Shown in pieces: positions 31,936 through 43,400 of a DNA stretch of 47,586 nucleotides. Each line of letters begins with the position of its first letter. The stretch's first letter is position 1. Source of the DNA: Spirogloea muscicola (taxonomy: Eukaryota; Streptophyta; Zygnematophyceae; Spirogloeales; Spirogloeaceae); NCBI GenBank assembly GCA_009602725.1, contig WELB01000079.1, positions 346,562-394,147 of the forward strand. Reading direction: 5' to 3'. The notes beneath the pieces are model-generated. The model did not search any database. It had not been told where the DNA came from and saw only the letters and a program-made list of their open reading frames with translations. The position numbers were made by a program, and so were the translations under genes.

Positions 31936-32513
31936 TGACGTAGAGGTCCTTCATCGCCTGCTGAAGCTGCGAGTGCTGGACCTGTCAGGCAACAAGATTA
32001 CTACCACCAAAGGACTTGGGCAGCTTGCTGCTAATCATGGATCACTGCTAGCGTTGAACGTGCTTGATAACCCAGTAGTGACACTTGTTGGAGAGGAAGC
32101 CATCCGGCGCACACTTGGTGGTGAGGCTTTGCCCTAACCTGCGTAGCACTGCACCTCGTCCTTGTTGCTGTACCTAATCTGTCTTCGCTAAACTGCAGAT
32201 GACACTGCAGCAAGATCCTGACTGTGCGTAGTCAACTGCCTCAGCTGATATGCTTCAGTGACATCGTACTGTCTCAGGGCTACTCCCCAGACTCATGCTC
32301 TTGAATGAACAGCCTATGAGGGGTTCTTCTGACCGAGAAGGGAACCGAGTGCGCAGCGTCATCCCAACACAGTCCCTTGCTCATACCACCAGAAGCAGCA
32401 GTGGCCGAAAGTCGTCGGCAGTGAAGAGGAACTCGTCAGGCCATCAGAGCTTATCAAGGCTCAACTCTAGCGTCGCAGGGCAGGTGTCTTCTGGGAGGAG
32501 GCAGCGCCACTAG
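31936..32513 (+). pseudogene. Leucine-rich-repeat protein, last two exons only
   Basis: Two exons join in frame (31936-~32120 and 32278-32513). The first has two LRR-like units (LRVLDLSGNKITTTKGLGQL and SLLALNVLDNPVVTLVG). The second starts GLLPRLMLLNEQPMR and ends in a Ser/Arg-rich tail (SSGRKSSAVKRNSSGHQS) with a stop at 32511-32513. The LRR-LNxQP-Ser/Arg-tail order fits the plant/algal family annotated as outer-arm dynein light chain 1-like LRR proteins. Exons for the N-terminal part are not visible upstream, where retrotransposon sequence runs directly to the splice acceptor. The gene may be cut by the insertion, or its 5' exons may lie beyond it. Marked as a broken gene with that reservation. 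Confidence 0.65.
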
Positions 32514-34060
32514 AGGAGGGTCGCCACCAGATGTTCGTCGGGGTCTCACTGAGGAAAGAGTTCTGCCAGAAGTGCTTGTGAAAGGCAATATTATGTGCTG
32601 CCTGATATTGAGGCAGGTGACATTCTACTGTCGCCAAACATGAGCTCCCTGAGCTCATGACATGACAACGAGCCAAGCAATGTGGCACAGATTCGTCAAC
32701 AATCTTCTAAGTCAAAGAGCCCTATCAACCATGAGACTGTTTTGTTTTACCCTTCAGCCTCTAGAGCACTAGTAAATTATCGAACAGCGTATAAAGGTTT
32801 CACGATTGGCAGATTGCTTAGGCCTTCAATCTGCGCAACTGACTTGTCAACTCACGTATGAGTGCTTCACATTTTCGACAGTATAGCTATGTTTTGCTCC
32901 GATGGGATCTGGTCATGCAAGTGACATCTGTATGGACCACATAATTCATGAAGGAACGTTCCTTGTAGACAACTGTAAGACTTTCCCACAGCTGACTCTA
33001 TGGGTTGACGCACATGATTTGCTGAGTACTTCCGACATCCAAAGATGTGGAGATCATACATGCTGACCATCTCTAGACCATATATTGAATAGGATATTCA
33101 GCAATCTCTTTTCTTCCGAGACCATCTACACTCCCGGACGTGTTCCTTGCTGTTATATCCAGTCACTCTCAAAGTCCAGAGATAATCCCCACCAATATCA
33201 AATGACAAACTCCCTCCAGCCGCACTCATCACCAGAATTCTGTCAGTCACTCTGTCTTGGAGACATACTTCAACTATGTCTATACAGGATACATTCTACT
33301 CCGCATATATATGTCAATATTTCTGGAGATTTTCAGCTGCTAAAAATACGTATTAAGGAGGAGTCAGAAGATCAAGGCCAATGAGTCCGGGTCATCCCAT
33401 GTGCGTGATAGCCCAGCTTTGTGGGATAGTCTTACTGCTAGCTATGAGCAAGACTGTCATATATCCAAGATGAATTGATCAGAAGCCAATCAAGATGCAC
33501 CAACTCCTGCCAGTGCTGGCCGGTCTCTGCAGCAAAATTTTCTCAAGCCCGATGGCGAGGCATCAGCATGTGTGACCTAGGCTAAGCGAAGTACTAGGCT
33601 CTGACATAAAAGTGTGCCGTTCATCAATTGCATGCCAGATTGACCTGCCAAATCTAGTAAAGCATGTTCAGTTAGAACTAGTAACCTCTCGGCTAGCCAC
33701 TCAGATTGTGAGGAGCTCGGCAGGTGGACATCCTTATGAACAGGAGTAGGTGACATAGTAGCATTGTAGAGCTACTGAGCAGTCATTCAACGCAAGCTTC
33801 CATGCACTCCCTTGCTCAGTAGAGACTGCGTTATCCTGCCTTGGATGGCCCTCAGAGCAGAAGCTGTAGCTCAGCACACAATGTATTGCATCTGCAGCCG
33901 GAGATGTGCCAAATGATGTAATACTTACGCTGCGAGGCAGAAGCCAATGCTTAGGTACCTGCAGATCTCTCAAGGCATGCCACTTGTCTGGAAGCATCGA
34001 TACTTGTTGATATATCGTGCAGACCTGCTTGACCTGATCGACCTGATGAGTTTGTAGCCT
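32514..34060. other. No gene recognised
   Basis: AT-richer sequence with only short frames; likely LRR gene 3' UTR followed by intergenic DNA. Confidence 0.45.
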
Positions 34061-35110
34061 CTTGCCAAGAGTGGCTGCCTCTGGCAGGGACTTCAGTGAC
34101 AGGTACCCATCAGTACGGGCACACCTCGGTTGCCCGTGCCGGAGCCTGTTGGCGGCTCTAGACGGCGCACCTGAGCCAGCCGTGCTTGAGGGGCCTTCGG
34201 ATGGCCCTTCTGAAAGTTGCTGTAGCGGCTATGTTTATACTCTGCAGGTGCGGCTCAAGCGCGTACATGTACGGCTGCGTAACGCTACTGTCCTGCGGCA
34301 GCCCTCACAGCCGCCGCTGCAGCCCAAGCGCCGTCAGCCGAGCACGGTCGCCGCCACTGACGAATGGCCGAGTCCAGGCGGGCCTGCTCAGGCGGAGGCT
34401 CTACTGCCGGCAGCGGCACTGCCGGCCACAGGCCAGCCCGGGCTGCGTCGTGCGAGGGGCCCGGAGAGAAGGCGCGCAGTGGAGGCGAGCGAGCTGCGAG
34501 CCTCGCGGGGCGCGCGACCTCGGCGGGTGGCCCCGAGGTGGCGCAGGCGGCGGCGCGGCGGAGCCTCGGGGCCCGGGGGGGCGGCTGCCATGGCGGCCGG
34601 CCCGAGCCTCGTCTGCGCCCGAACCTCGCACCGCCGTGTCCCCTCGCCTCAGTCTCGCTCCGTCGCTCGCCATTAAAGCAAGCGCGGCCAGCCCAAAGGA
34701 ATGGACAAGGTCTGAAGGAGTGGGGAAGAACTCTTCTACGGGTCAATTTGCAGTTGGCGATGTACGTCATCAGATGTGCTTGCCTTCGTACTCGGCCATT
34801 TTGGCCTTCGTTCCTCTCAAATACACGAACATCCTTCCACGGGAATGGCGAGCGTCGTTAGCACTCACGGCTCCTCATTTTATGCGCATCGCCTTCTCTC
34901 CTCCTCGTCCTCCGTCCATTCTTCCTGATGCCCAGCCTGCGACTCCGCAAAGTGGAGAAGCGTCGTTACCCCCGCATCACTAACCCCCGGCTTAATCCCA
35001 TGCATGCACCCGGCTGGCTTGCACAGCCGCCTATGGACATCAGCGGCCGCTTTCGCTTTGCCAAGAGCCTCCTCTCTTCTAGACTTACCAGCGAGGATCA
35101 GTTCCCTCTG
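34061..35110. mobile_element. GC-rich block and retrotransposon debris
   Basis: 34061-34676 is GC-rich with long frames in several phases that look compositional. From 34676 a type B core in minus orientation appears (AAGCGCGGCCAGCCCAAAGG, AATGGACAAGGTCTGAAGG). 34750-34815 is the reverse complement of the shared segment at 14111-14155 (TTGGCCTTCGTT, GTGCTTGCCTTCGTACT). A plus-strand type C-like tail occurs at 35012-35080 (GGCTGGCTTGCACAGCCGCC, ATCAGCGGCCGCTT). Confidence 0.6.
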
Positions 35111-35362
35111 TACTAGGCTCTCTGACCCTCTGTCACTTAAGTACATGCTCTCCGCCCCTCTCCGCACATCGAAGCTTCCATCCGCTTCTTGCAGGCTCCA
35201 CTTCAATCCATATCCACAAATGTGCTCCTTCCCATGCAGTCATCGCGGTTGGCCATTACTGCTTCTAGGCCCATCAGTCTCGTACTGCAGCGGCCAGACG
35301 TGCCATCCTGCAGGTCACCGAGCATCCTGACTCGCATGCACAAGAACTGATTCGGCGGCATC

Positions 35363-37781
35363 ATGGAGTGTACATGGAAGCGCCAGAGGCTCGCTGATCG
35401 CCTGCATGGTGACAAGAGCAGGATGGGCAAGAAAGGCAGACCGTCTCCGGCCAACCTTGTCAAGTACAAGGCACCCACTATGCTCCCAATGATAGTATTG
35501 CTGTGGATAAATGCCGGCAAGATCTCACGCAGCTTGGGTGTGCATCCAAGGCACTTCGATGCTGAGCGAGCACTTCTGCAGGTAGGTCATATGCAGGAGA
35601 TGTCTCGCCCAGTTATCTTGATTTGTTGGCAGCAGCCACATACTGTTGGAGCTCTGCTTGCAGCGGCACTGTCCTTAATCAATAGACTGATCGTATCGGG
35701 CCTCTTGCCGGCTGTTGTACCTCACATCGTGATGCAGGCATGCAAGGCCACTGGTCTTCAGGACTTCGGCGAGCCGGGCTTCATGGAGCCACTGCAAATA
35801 CTACTGAAAGGCCTTTCAGACGAGGCAAAGCTGACTGCTTTTGGGAGGTCCTTTGCTTGGGGCATGCTGCAACGCCTTCTCCAGGTTATTCCGTTTTCAC
35901 GAAGTTTAAACTCCGTGCTCACCGGCAAAGCACAGGTGACAGAGAAGTTGCACCCGCATCTAACATGATGTATGCTCAAGTACAAATTGATATTGCTCAA
36001 TCTGCAGGGCAGGCTGCATCTGGTGGACGTCATGGACCGCCACCCCGAAATCGATGAGCAGACTCTGGAAGTAAGTCACTCATGACCTCCTTCGCAAGCA
36101 TTCAGAAACTGCCTCAGACTGCCCCGAAGCCTGCCCAGCTTATGTTGATCAGTAATTGTCAGGTTCCTGTGCATGTATGGCAGGAGCCATTATTTGTGGT
36201 GGGCCTGCCAAGAACAGGCACGACCCTGCTTCACCACCTCCTAGCCCAGGACACAAGTAGCCGCTCTCCTGCCACGTGGGAGGTCCACTACATCTACCCA
36301 CCACCTGATGCAGCCACGTACACAACAGACCCCCGCATTGCGCGTATGGAGAAGACATTGGCCAAGCTTGACGCTCTGCTGCCCACCTTCAAGCGAATCC
36401 ACCACGTGACAGGTAAGCCGCAGCTTGGAGCAGTAGCCTCGTCTCGATTAAGCCAAGCTGTGTCTTTCATTCAGACAGCAGCCGTGCAGAAATAGCTTAC
36501 ATGTGCTGCTTGCGATATTCCCAACAGCACAATCGCCACAAGAGTGCATGGGCTTCATGATGTACGACTTCGCCTCCTTTGCCTTCCCCGGTGTTCATTT
36601 CGATCTCCCAACCTATTGGACGTGGTATGAGGCGGCAGACCTTTACCCAACATATAAGTTCATGCGCTGGCAACTCAAGTATCTTCAGGTGAGCTGCAGC
36701 CATCTAAATTTCTGCATTTCCCGGTACTCTTTCATTGGAGATCACATGCTGAATCGCAAGATAATCTCCTCTACCTGCTGGGTCAGTGGAGAGGGCCCAA
36801 GGGCCAGCGTTGGGTCCTCAAGTGCCCAGCTCACTTATGGAGCATGAAGTACCTCATCAAGGTACATAAACTCATATGTCAGTTGCGCTGTCTATGTACA
36901 ATCTAGCATTCAAATACATATTCCCGAGCATGTTTCTGACAAGGTAAGATGCACCTTGGAATTATATGACCTCCTAGAAGATTGTCTTGGCCAGTTGTGA
37001 CCACAGCTCACTATCGGTAATGGTCAGGCATTCCCGGATGCTCGCTTCATCTTCACACACAGAGACCCGCTCAAAACGCTTGCGTCAGCAGCAAGCCTCA
37101 TAACAACATCCCAGCGACTGGCCTCTCAAAGGGTCAATATATCAAAGGTAACAAGACCTATCCCTGACCATCTTAACAAGCTGGAGTCTCAGCTTCGGAG
37201 CATGAGGATGCATCTGTTATGGTGCTTGCTATCGTGGTGTGCTCTAAAGAGCGCCTTTACTGCTACTGACAGGCCGCATGAAAATCGTACAGAATGCAGC
37301 CGAGTGGGCACCAAGATTTGCAAATGCCCTTGCAAGCTGCGAAGCAGCACGATATGCACATGGCCTGTGGGATCCCAGAAGAGCTGCTGATTTGCACTTC
37401 GACGAACTGATAAGATCACCGGTGGAGAGCATGCAGACTATATATAGTGGGTTCGGCTATAAGGTGGGCAGAATTGGATTTTACTGTCCCAGATTATTTG
37501 AGCATTTAGATTGTTGCGTGAGAGCCTCATCTGCCTTTGCTGACTACGAAATGACTACTACGGCCATCATGCCCACCTTTTAAACACTGCATGGTTGTGT
37601 AATTGTGTAGATGACAGAGGCGCTGCAGGGTCGCATGAAGACATTCCTCAGGAACCACGAGCGAGACAAGCACGGGGCTCACCAGTATAGCTGGGCTGAC
37701 ACTGCACTGGATGAGGGACGTGAGCGAAACCGTTTCTCCTCATACGAGCAGAGATTTGACATTCCAAGGGAGCTGCTATAG
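35363..37781 (+). CDS. PAPS-dependent sulfotransferase (Sulfotransfer_3-like)
   Basis: Predicted to transfer sulfate from PAPS to an unknown acceptor. Exons: 35363-35581, 35738-35884, 36008-36070, 36163-36412, 36528-36688, 36787-36861, 37028-37147, about 37272-37463, 37611-37781; all but the eighth left border fit phase. The 5'-phosphosulfate-binding loop is GLPRTGTTLLHHLLAQD; the 3'-phosphate-binding part is FIFTHRDPLKTLASAASL. Other family blocks are TGLQDFGEPGF near the N-terminus, YPPPDAATYTTDPRI, LQ/WRGPKGQRWVLKCPAHL formed across a splice, and the C-terminal KHGAHQYSWAD...RFDIPREL. The layout matches a family common in bacteria and present in algae. MLPMIVLLWINAG near the start might be a short membrane anchor or part of an alternative start (ATG at 35363, 35423 or 35480). 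In frame, exon 7 ends at phase 0 but exon 8 seems to need phase 1, so one border there is wrong or the gene carries a small indel. Confidence 0.88.
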
Positions 37782-38447
37782 ACAGTGTGCATGTTTTGAT
37801 AGCACTTGCGCCATCTCCGCATGGGCCTCACCTGATCTGCCTGCATATACATATCAACAGCAGATGGAACTGGATGATGCAAGTGCATAGCAAAGCCCTC
37901 AGAGTCACAAGAAAGAGGTCGACCTTGACAATGCTCAGGACTGGCAACTAATGGCACCCTAGCGACAATCAGTGCAAAAGTGTGCTCTCATGGATCTGAT
38001 TGCAACTAAAACCAGCAACCAGACTGCAGGGCAATGGGGCTATTTTGTAGAGGGTAAAGTCAAGGATGCCTTGTGCTCGGTGTTTCCAGACAACGTCAGT
38101 GCATCAGCTACTAAGGATATTTGCGTGCATGTCCATCAGTCCCGAGCTAACTTGAAAGAGTGGGTGCTGGCAGCACAAGGCCGTTGATTGAGCTTACGGG
38201 ATTGAATGCAGGTCTCCAACAGCGGAAGGCTAACGTGCGGTGTTAGATCCCTTAACCATCCCTTGTCCTCATAAAGAATCCGTGAGTTTACTCATTACTA
38301 ATTAAGTCAAGGGACATCTTATGTCTATTTGCTGAACAAACACCAGTTGGAAATTTATTCTGTTTGATGCACAGTGATTCCACTACCTGCAGCAGTGACA
38401 ACTACGGCACTGCATTCGAGAATCATAATAAACCAATTGCCACGACA
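37782..38447. other. Intergenic, no gene recognised
   Basis: Sulfotransferase 3' region; short unrelated frames only. Confidence 0.5.
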
Positions 38448-38660
38448 TTAGGGAAAGGAAGCTTTCCGAAGGGGTCGATGGCTGTGAGATGCCAGCCAAT
38501 GGAGATGGACGGCTAAAAACAACGTCCTGTGGAAAGCGAGCAAGAGGAGCAACGCTAGGTGACTACTACACATAGGAGCTGCATAGACCCTAGTCAACAC
38601 TCGCAGGTCGGACCACCTAGCAGCTGGAAAAGATCGCCATGCCAATAGCACCAATAGCAC
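38448..38660 (-). mobile_element. Degenerate retrotransposon 3' end
   Basis: On the minus strand FPAARWSDLRVLTRVY, a decayed version of the SYSDL..LTRGY terminus, followed by a tail core (CCGTCCATCTCCATTGGCTG, GGCATCTCACAGCC) to 38448. The stop has been lost, leaving a 70-codon open frame. Confidence 0.7.
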
Positions 38661-38799
38661 ACGGCCGTAGATAGACGAAAATGCTCAAGATCAATATAAA
38701 TCTCTGCCATATGTGACGCGTAAGCACCAATGCACCCGAAGGCGGGCTGTCCTAGGTGAGCAAGACGCACTGAAGCACATAGGGACGTCAGCTTCAGCA

Positions 38800-39160
38800 A
38801 CACATCTTCAAGGCAACTTGCTAATTGAGGTAGAGAGTGGCGCCGAATCTGGCGACTGCTGGTGGGTAGTGGACTTGCTGGAACTGCAGCAGCGCCTCAG
38901 CCCCAGCAGAATCAGTGAATGACAAAGGTGTTCAACAGCGACTGATGCTGTACTTTGCCTCCTCATTGCTAGGCCATGAGCCTTCCATGCAGACTTGGGT
39001 CTAGACGAGGTAGAGCTGCCGGACCCTGGCGTCCCAGGAGGTGTTGCAAGATGCATGTGGTTCTTTTCCATGCACGTCAGCTGGGACGACCGAAGTGTCC
39101 ACATGAAGCGCTCCCGCTTCCTGCAACTTGCAGTGTCACAAGAGGACAGTGTCACATGAG
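38800..39160 (-). other. Possible coding exon, unknown protein
   Basis: Minus-strand open frame of 115 codons with a protein-like polar segment (KRERFMWTLRSSQLTCMEK, then HLATPPGTPGSGSSTSSRPK, then SAWKAHGLA), preceded by a plausible TTGCAG acceptor. LATPPGTP-type motifs occur in plant proteins, but I cannot assign a family or find neighbouring exons. It may be a chance frame. Confidence 0.25.
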
Positions 39161-40451
39161 CTAGCTATTAGACCTTACATAGCGGAGCATCATCAGTTTG
39201 CAAAAAGTGTGCAACACATATCAAGCTTGCCTGTGCTTTCTGAAAGCTGTGTTGCCATGCATAAGCATTGGGTGGTCATAGCATATCCCCTTATGATTTC
39301 AAAGCTCCATTGTCGCTGTCATCTCATGCTATGACCTGGCCTCAGTGATTCTCCGCTTAGAAAGCCCCAGGCGCCTGTGCAGACAATCTCTTTGTGCAGT
39401 ACAACATTCAACATGCGCTTACTTACACCGTCCCTAAAGCTTTTAAGCTGCGTAGACTACTGGTGACTCAAGAGCCGATGTGGAAGTCAACACAAGCTGA
39501 CTAAGGTGGGCATACATGTCTGCAGGTGCAGTCGCTCTGGGGTACTGTCACGAAGCCTCAGAAAGACACTTCCTTTTTTTAAAGAAACCGGCATTTAGTC
39601 ACCCTAAGATCGCCTGTAGCTCTCAGAAGGATCGAGCTCTCGCAAGGCTTGCAACGGTGCCTGGTATGGACGGACCATCTGCTTTGAGGTCACTCACAGA
39701 ACACCATCCAGGATCAGTGTCAATGCCAAAGGGGTATTACTTGCAGGCAACCTCATTCCTCTCAGCAGCCATTAGTAAGTAGAAGCTATGTGATGATGGT
39801 AAACATGCATTAAGCTTGCGGTGTGAATCTGAGTGCTAGGGGTTCTAAGCAGACAGAAAACTGCCTCGAAAAGGTGTTACTGGAGCAATTCACCAGTAAA
39901 AGCTCTACAACATCAAGGACAAGGTATACCATTCTTAGTCTATGGCACATAACAGTGCTTCCACATGTCATGACGATACACATCCATACACATCGCACGT
40001 GTCCTACTCAAGCTTTCTCACGTGAAGGTCACTTGGCATGGTGCAGACGTTTTGAGACTCATATTGCACACCAACTAAATGTTTATGCTTTGCAAACTCA
40101 GCACCACATCTACACAGTCAATGCTGCTCAGTGCGTGTCTAATTGTGTTTGTCAATGTTGCCTGCAGTATAGTCTTATGGCTGTCCCCTCATCTTATAGT
40201 CTGGCAGCCACAGGCATATTGACTTTGCTTTCAGTAAGTTATCAAAATGCCATCACTGTGATGACAAGCAGCGTGTTATGGGACTTATATTTGACACAAT
40301 TCCTCAACACACATAAATTCACCGCTACATTCAATAAAAGCGAGCTCCAATACTACAGGTTGGAAGCATAGCCACTAGGTGCGCACGGTAATGTCCGGCA
40401 CTTGCCTGAAAGAATGTGTCAGTATATTGACATGCAAGCTCCTGTTTGGAG
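39161..40451. other. No gene recognised
   Basis: AT-rich sequence with short frames; a 182-codon plus-strand frame (39823-40371) has no recognisable feature and a composition like the surrounding non-coding DNA. Confidence 0.45.
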
Positions 40452-43400
40452 CTACACATCACCTTCCTTGATAACAACTGTATAATTACGGTGAGGGCCA
40501 GTGTACCTACGGAAGATTTGGTAGGCTACAGCGAACAGGGCTGCTGAGAGGAGCGCTACAACGGTTATAGCCGTCCAGCCAGGAAGCACCAAGGGTCCAA
40601 TTTTTATGGAGGTTGCCAAAGCTGCAGCTTTTGCTTTCTCATGTTCAAGGAGCTGCACACCAATGAAGCAACAACACTCTCAGCAGTGTTGGCAAACTGA
40701 TATGCTGACAAGATTATGAATGTCAAGCGAGCAGGCGTGAAGCCCAGAAGCCAGCCCCCAAGGTGGCATGTGCTATTCATAGGGGTGTAATCAAGACAGT
40801 GAACAGGCTTCAATACTACTGACACTACTGTCAGGATACATGCAACTTATTAATATTAACCAGCAAAAGTGAAGCAGTGGGTTCAAGAACCTGCTTGGTA
40901 CTCACGTTTTTCAGCACATCAATTTCCTTCTGCAACTCTGCTGGATCCTGTTTGCCGCCCACAAACAGTCCTTTACGGTTTGCTAGCCTTACCAATCGAT
41001 AGCACTCAGGATTCAGCACTGTGGCATTGAGGTTTGATAGGCACTGTCCATAATATCCAACCACAACATTTCCTGTACTTGCAGGATGAGAAGGACAATA
41101 CTTCTCCACGTCACTATCGCACTGCTTTGTTAGGTCAGCTCCAGCCAAATATTGGAAAAGAGCCATGCGTACAGCATAGGACACCTGACACAAAGCAGCA
41201 ATGAAGAGCTCAGATATTGGCAGATCACTCGAAGCTGAATGACATGCCACGTGTTATTATGACTGTACACACACCTTTTATGATAATACGACTGAGAAAT
41301 TCTACAATCTCAACTTCAAGATTTCCTGAGTAAAGTCCCCTGCATGCAAGTTTGCCAGCTTCTGCCCATCAAATGCTGCCCGTAAGGATCTTCACTGCTA
41401 ATGGATACATACCTCAGTGCCGCAACTATCTGTCAGATTTTTGAAAGTACTTATCAAGCACAGGAGGACTTTAGCATGGCCTTCTTGGCCCTTGTCAGCA
41501 TCCTTGCATAGACGTTGTACGTCATTTTTGCACTCATCTCGTAATCTTATGTCCAACTTGTAATTGGCAGCATGTCGAGCCTCCTACACGATCACAGGAC
41601 ACAAGGCTTGTTATTGAGATCATGGCCGGCACAGTTACAAGAGGAGTGAACATGTCAAGCACCATGCGATGTGGCCTAGCCCGTCAGTAGTAACAGACCT
41701 ATGTGATGCTGAATGGAGGCAAAAGCTAACCTGAATGTTGACTTCTCCTTGACAAGCAGCTCCCAGTTTACCCTCTAGCAAAGCCATCTGCAGGCACTTA
41801 AAAGCTTCCCCATTTGAAGGAGACACGCTTTTGCACATCAGATTCAAATCTGCAAGGGGCGGTGACAGATGATGAGAGGTGTCCTGATCGATTGAGTGCA
41901 CAACCCCAGCTAGTCGTACAAAACAGCAGCTACACGTACGCTGTCAACTCTGCTGGTGCTTGCACCCTTGCTTGGCTAAGCATCTGTTGCACTGAAGGGC
42001 AAGCTCTTCTTCTGCAAAGTGTTACCCAAAATAATGATGATATCCTTTACCTAGACCGCACGCGTTCATGAGGGTAGGCGTCAAGCGTATGTCACTTGCC
42101 TGTCAAACACATGCACCATCAAGACACCTGAATTATTTTAAGAGGTATATGCAGTACTCTGGTCAGGCAAACTCATGCAATGATATATACAACGCTTCAC
42201 ATCAAGCACACAGCATAAGTTGAGTCGCCGAAAACAAGCATACCATACAAATCTAGGACTGTCTCCCAGGACAGTAAAGTCGCTCATATCATGAAAGAGT
42301 CTACTATTGACCATGAAATGCACTTTGCGGCCTACCTCCATCTCACTAAAACGCATCTCCTCGACCTTGCACTTGTCTGTTAGCTGTTCACGATTCTTCC
42401 TCAGACAAGTCAATGTCTTCGAGTGGTCCTTGCTGACACGCTTGCAGAACTTTGTGAGGTCATCCTTGCATGCCATTTGGAGGGGCACATCGAGTTGTAT
42501 GTCTGCTGCCTCCAACGTTTGGAAAAGAAATACTTCATCCCCACAAGAGGAGCTCAGATTGCCCACGTTTTTCTCAAGGCACTCAATCATCTTGCCATTG
42601 CAGGTTTCAGACCCAGCTGCTGCATCTTCGTCACATGCATGTAGACACAACGAGGAAGTCTCTTTCACGCACGCTTTCGTCAGCTTGTAGTTAAGGCGAT
42701 AATCTGCGCAAAAGGCCACCCACAGAGCTCTTCCAATGAGTGCACACAACAATCTGGGACCCAACATTCTAAAGTGCATGAGCAGATGACTGCTGCATGT
42801 AAATGGTACCAGCGAGTGCTGATAGCGGTTGCCCATACCAGAAGGCTGAAGGCCGCGGACACTGACCTACCCTATTGCCAACAACAGCCACGTCTCAAGA
42901 GTGGTGAAGCATCAGAGCCTCTCCTTACTGACCTTGAGCTGAGTGCTCCATGTCGCGCTTGACCTCCTTCTTACATTCTTCACTCATGCTCTTCAGCTTA
43001 ATACTCCCTTGTAAGCATTTAATGATCCGCCCATGACCTGGATATGCCCGTTTCATAGAGCAGCAACCACCTCAATGACAGTGCATGCTCGTATGATAGT
43101 CACCACAATATACTACATACTATGTTTCCAGTGCAATGTACATTGCACTTGATTCGACCATTTCCATGCCTGCCGTCCAATCAGCAGAGAGGTTGACTGA
43201 CCCTCGTGGATAAGAAGCTCAAGCTTGTTGCACATGCACTAATGAGGTCGGACAGACCCTTGCGTGACAGAGGCAGTCACCTTGCTTGATGTCCTTGCAG
43301 AGATCTTTGATTTCCATGGCACAGGCTTGCTTCATTGGCAGTTTGAAGTCAATGTCTTCTGCCATTCGCATCTCCTGATCAAACCAGATTATCAAGACCA

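Noticed and set aside
34062-34983. Two long plus-strand frames (204 and 265 codons) as coding
   Set aside because: GC-rich, open in opposite strands too, and the right part is identifiable retrotransposon tail.
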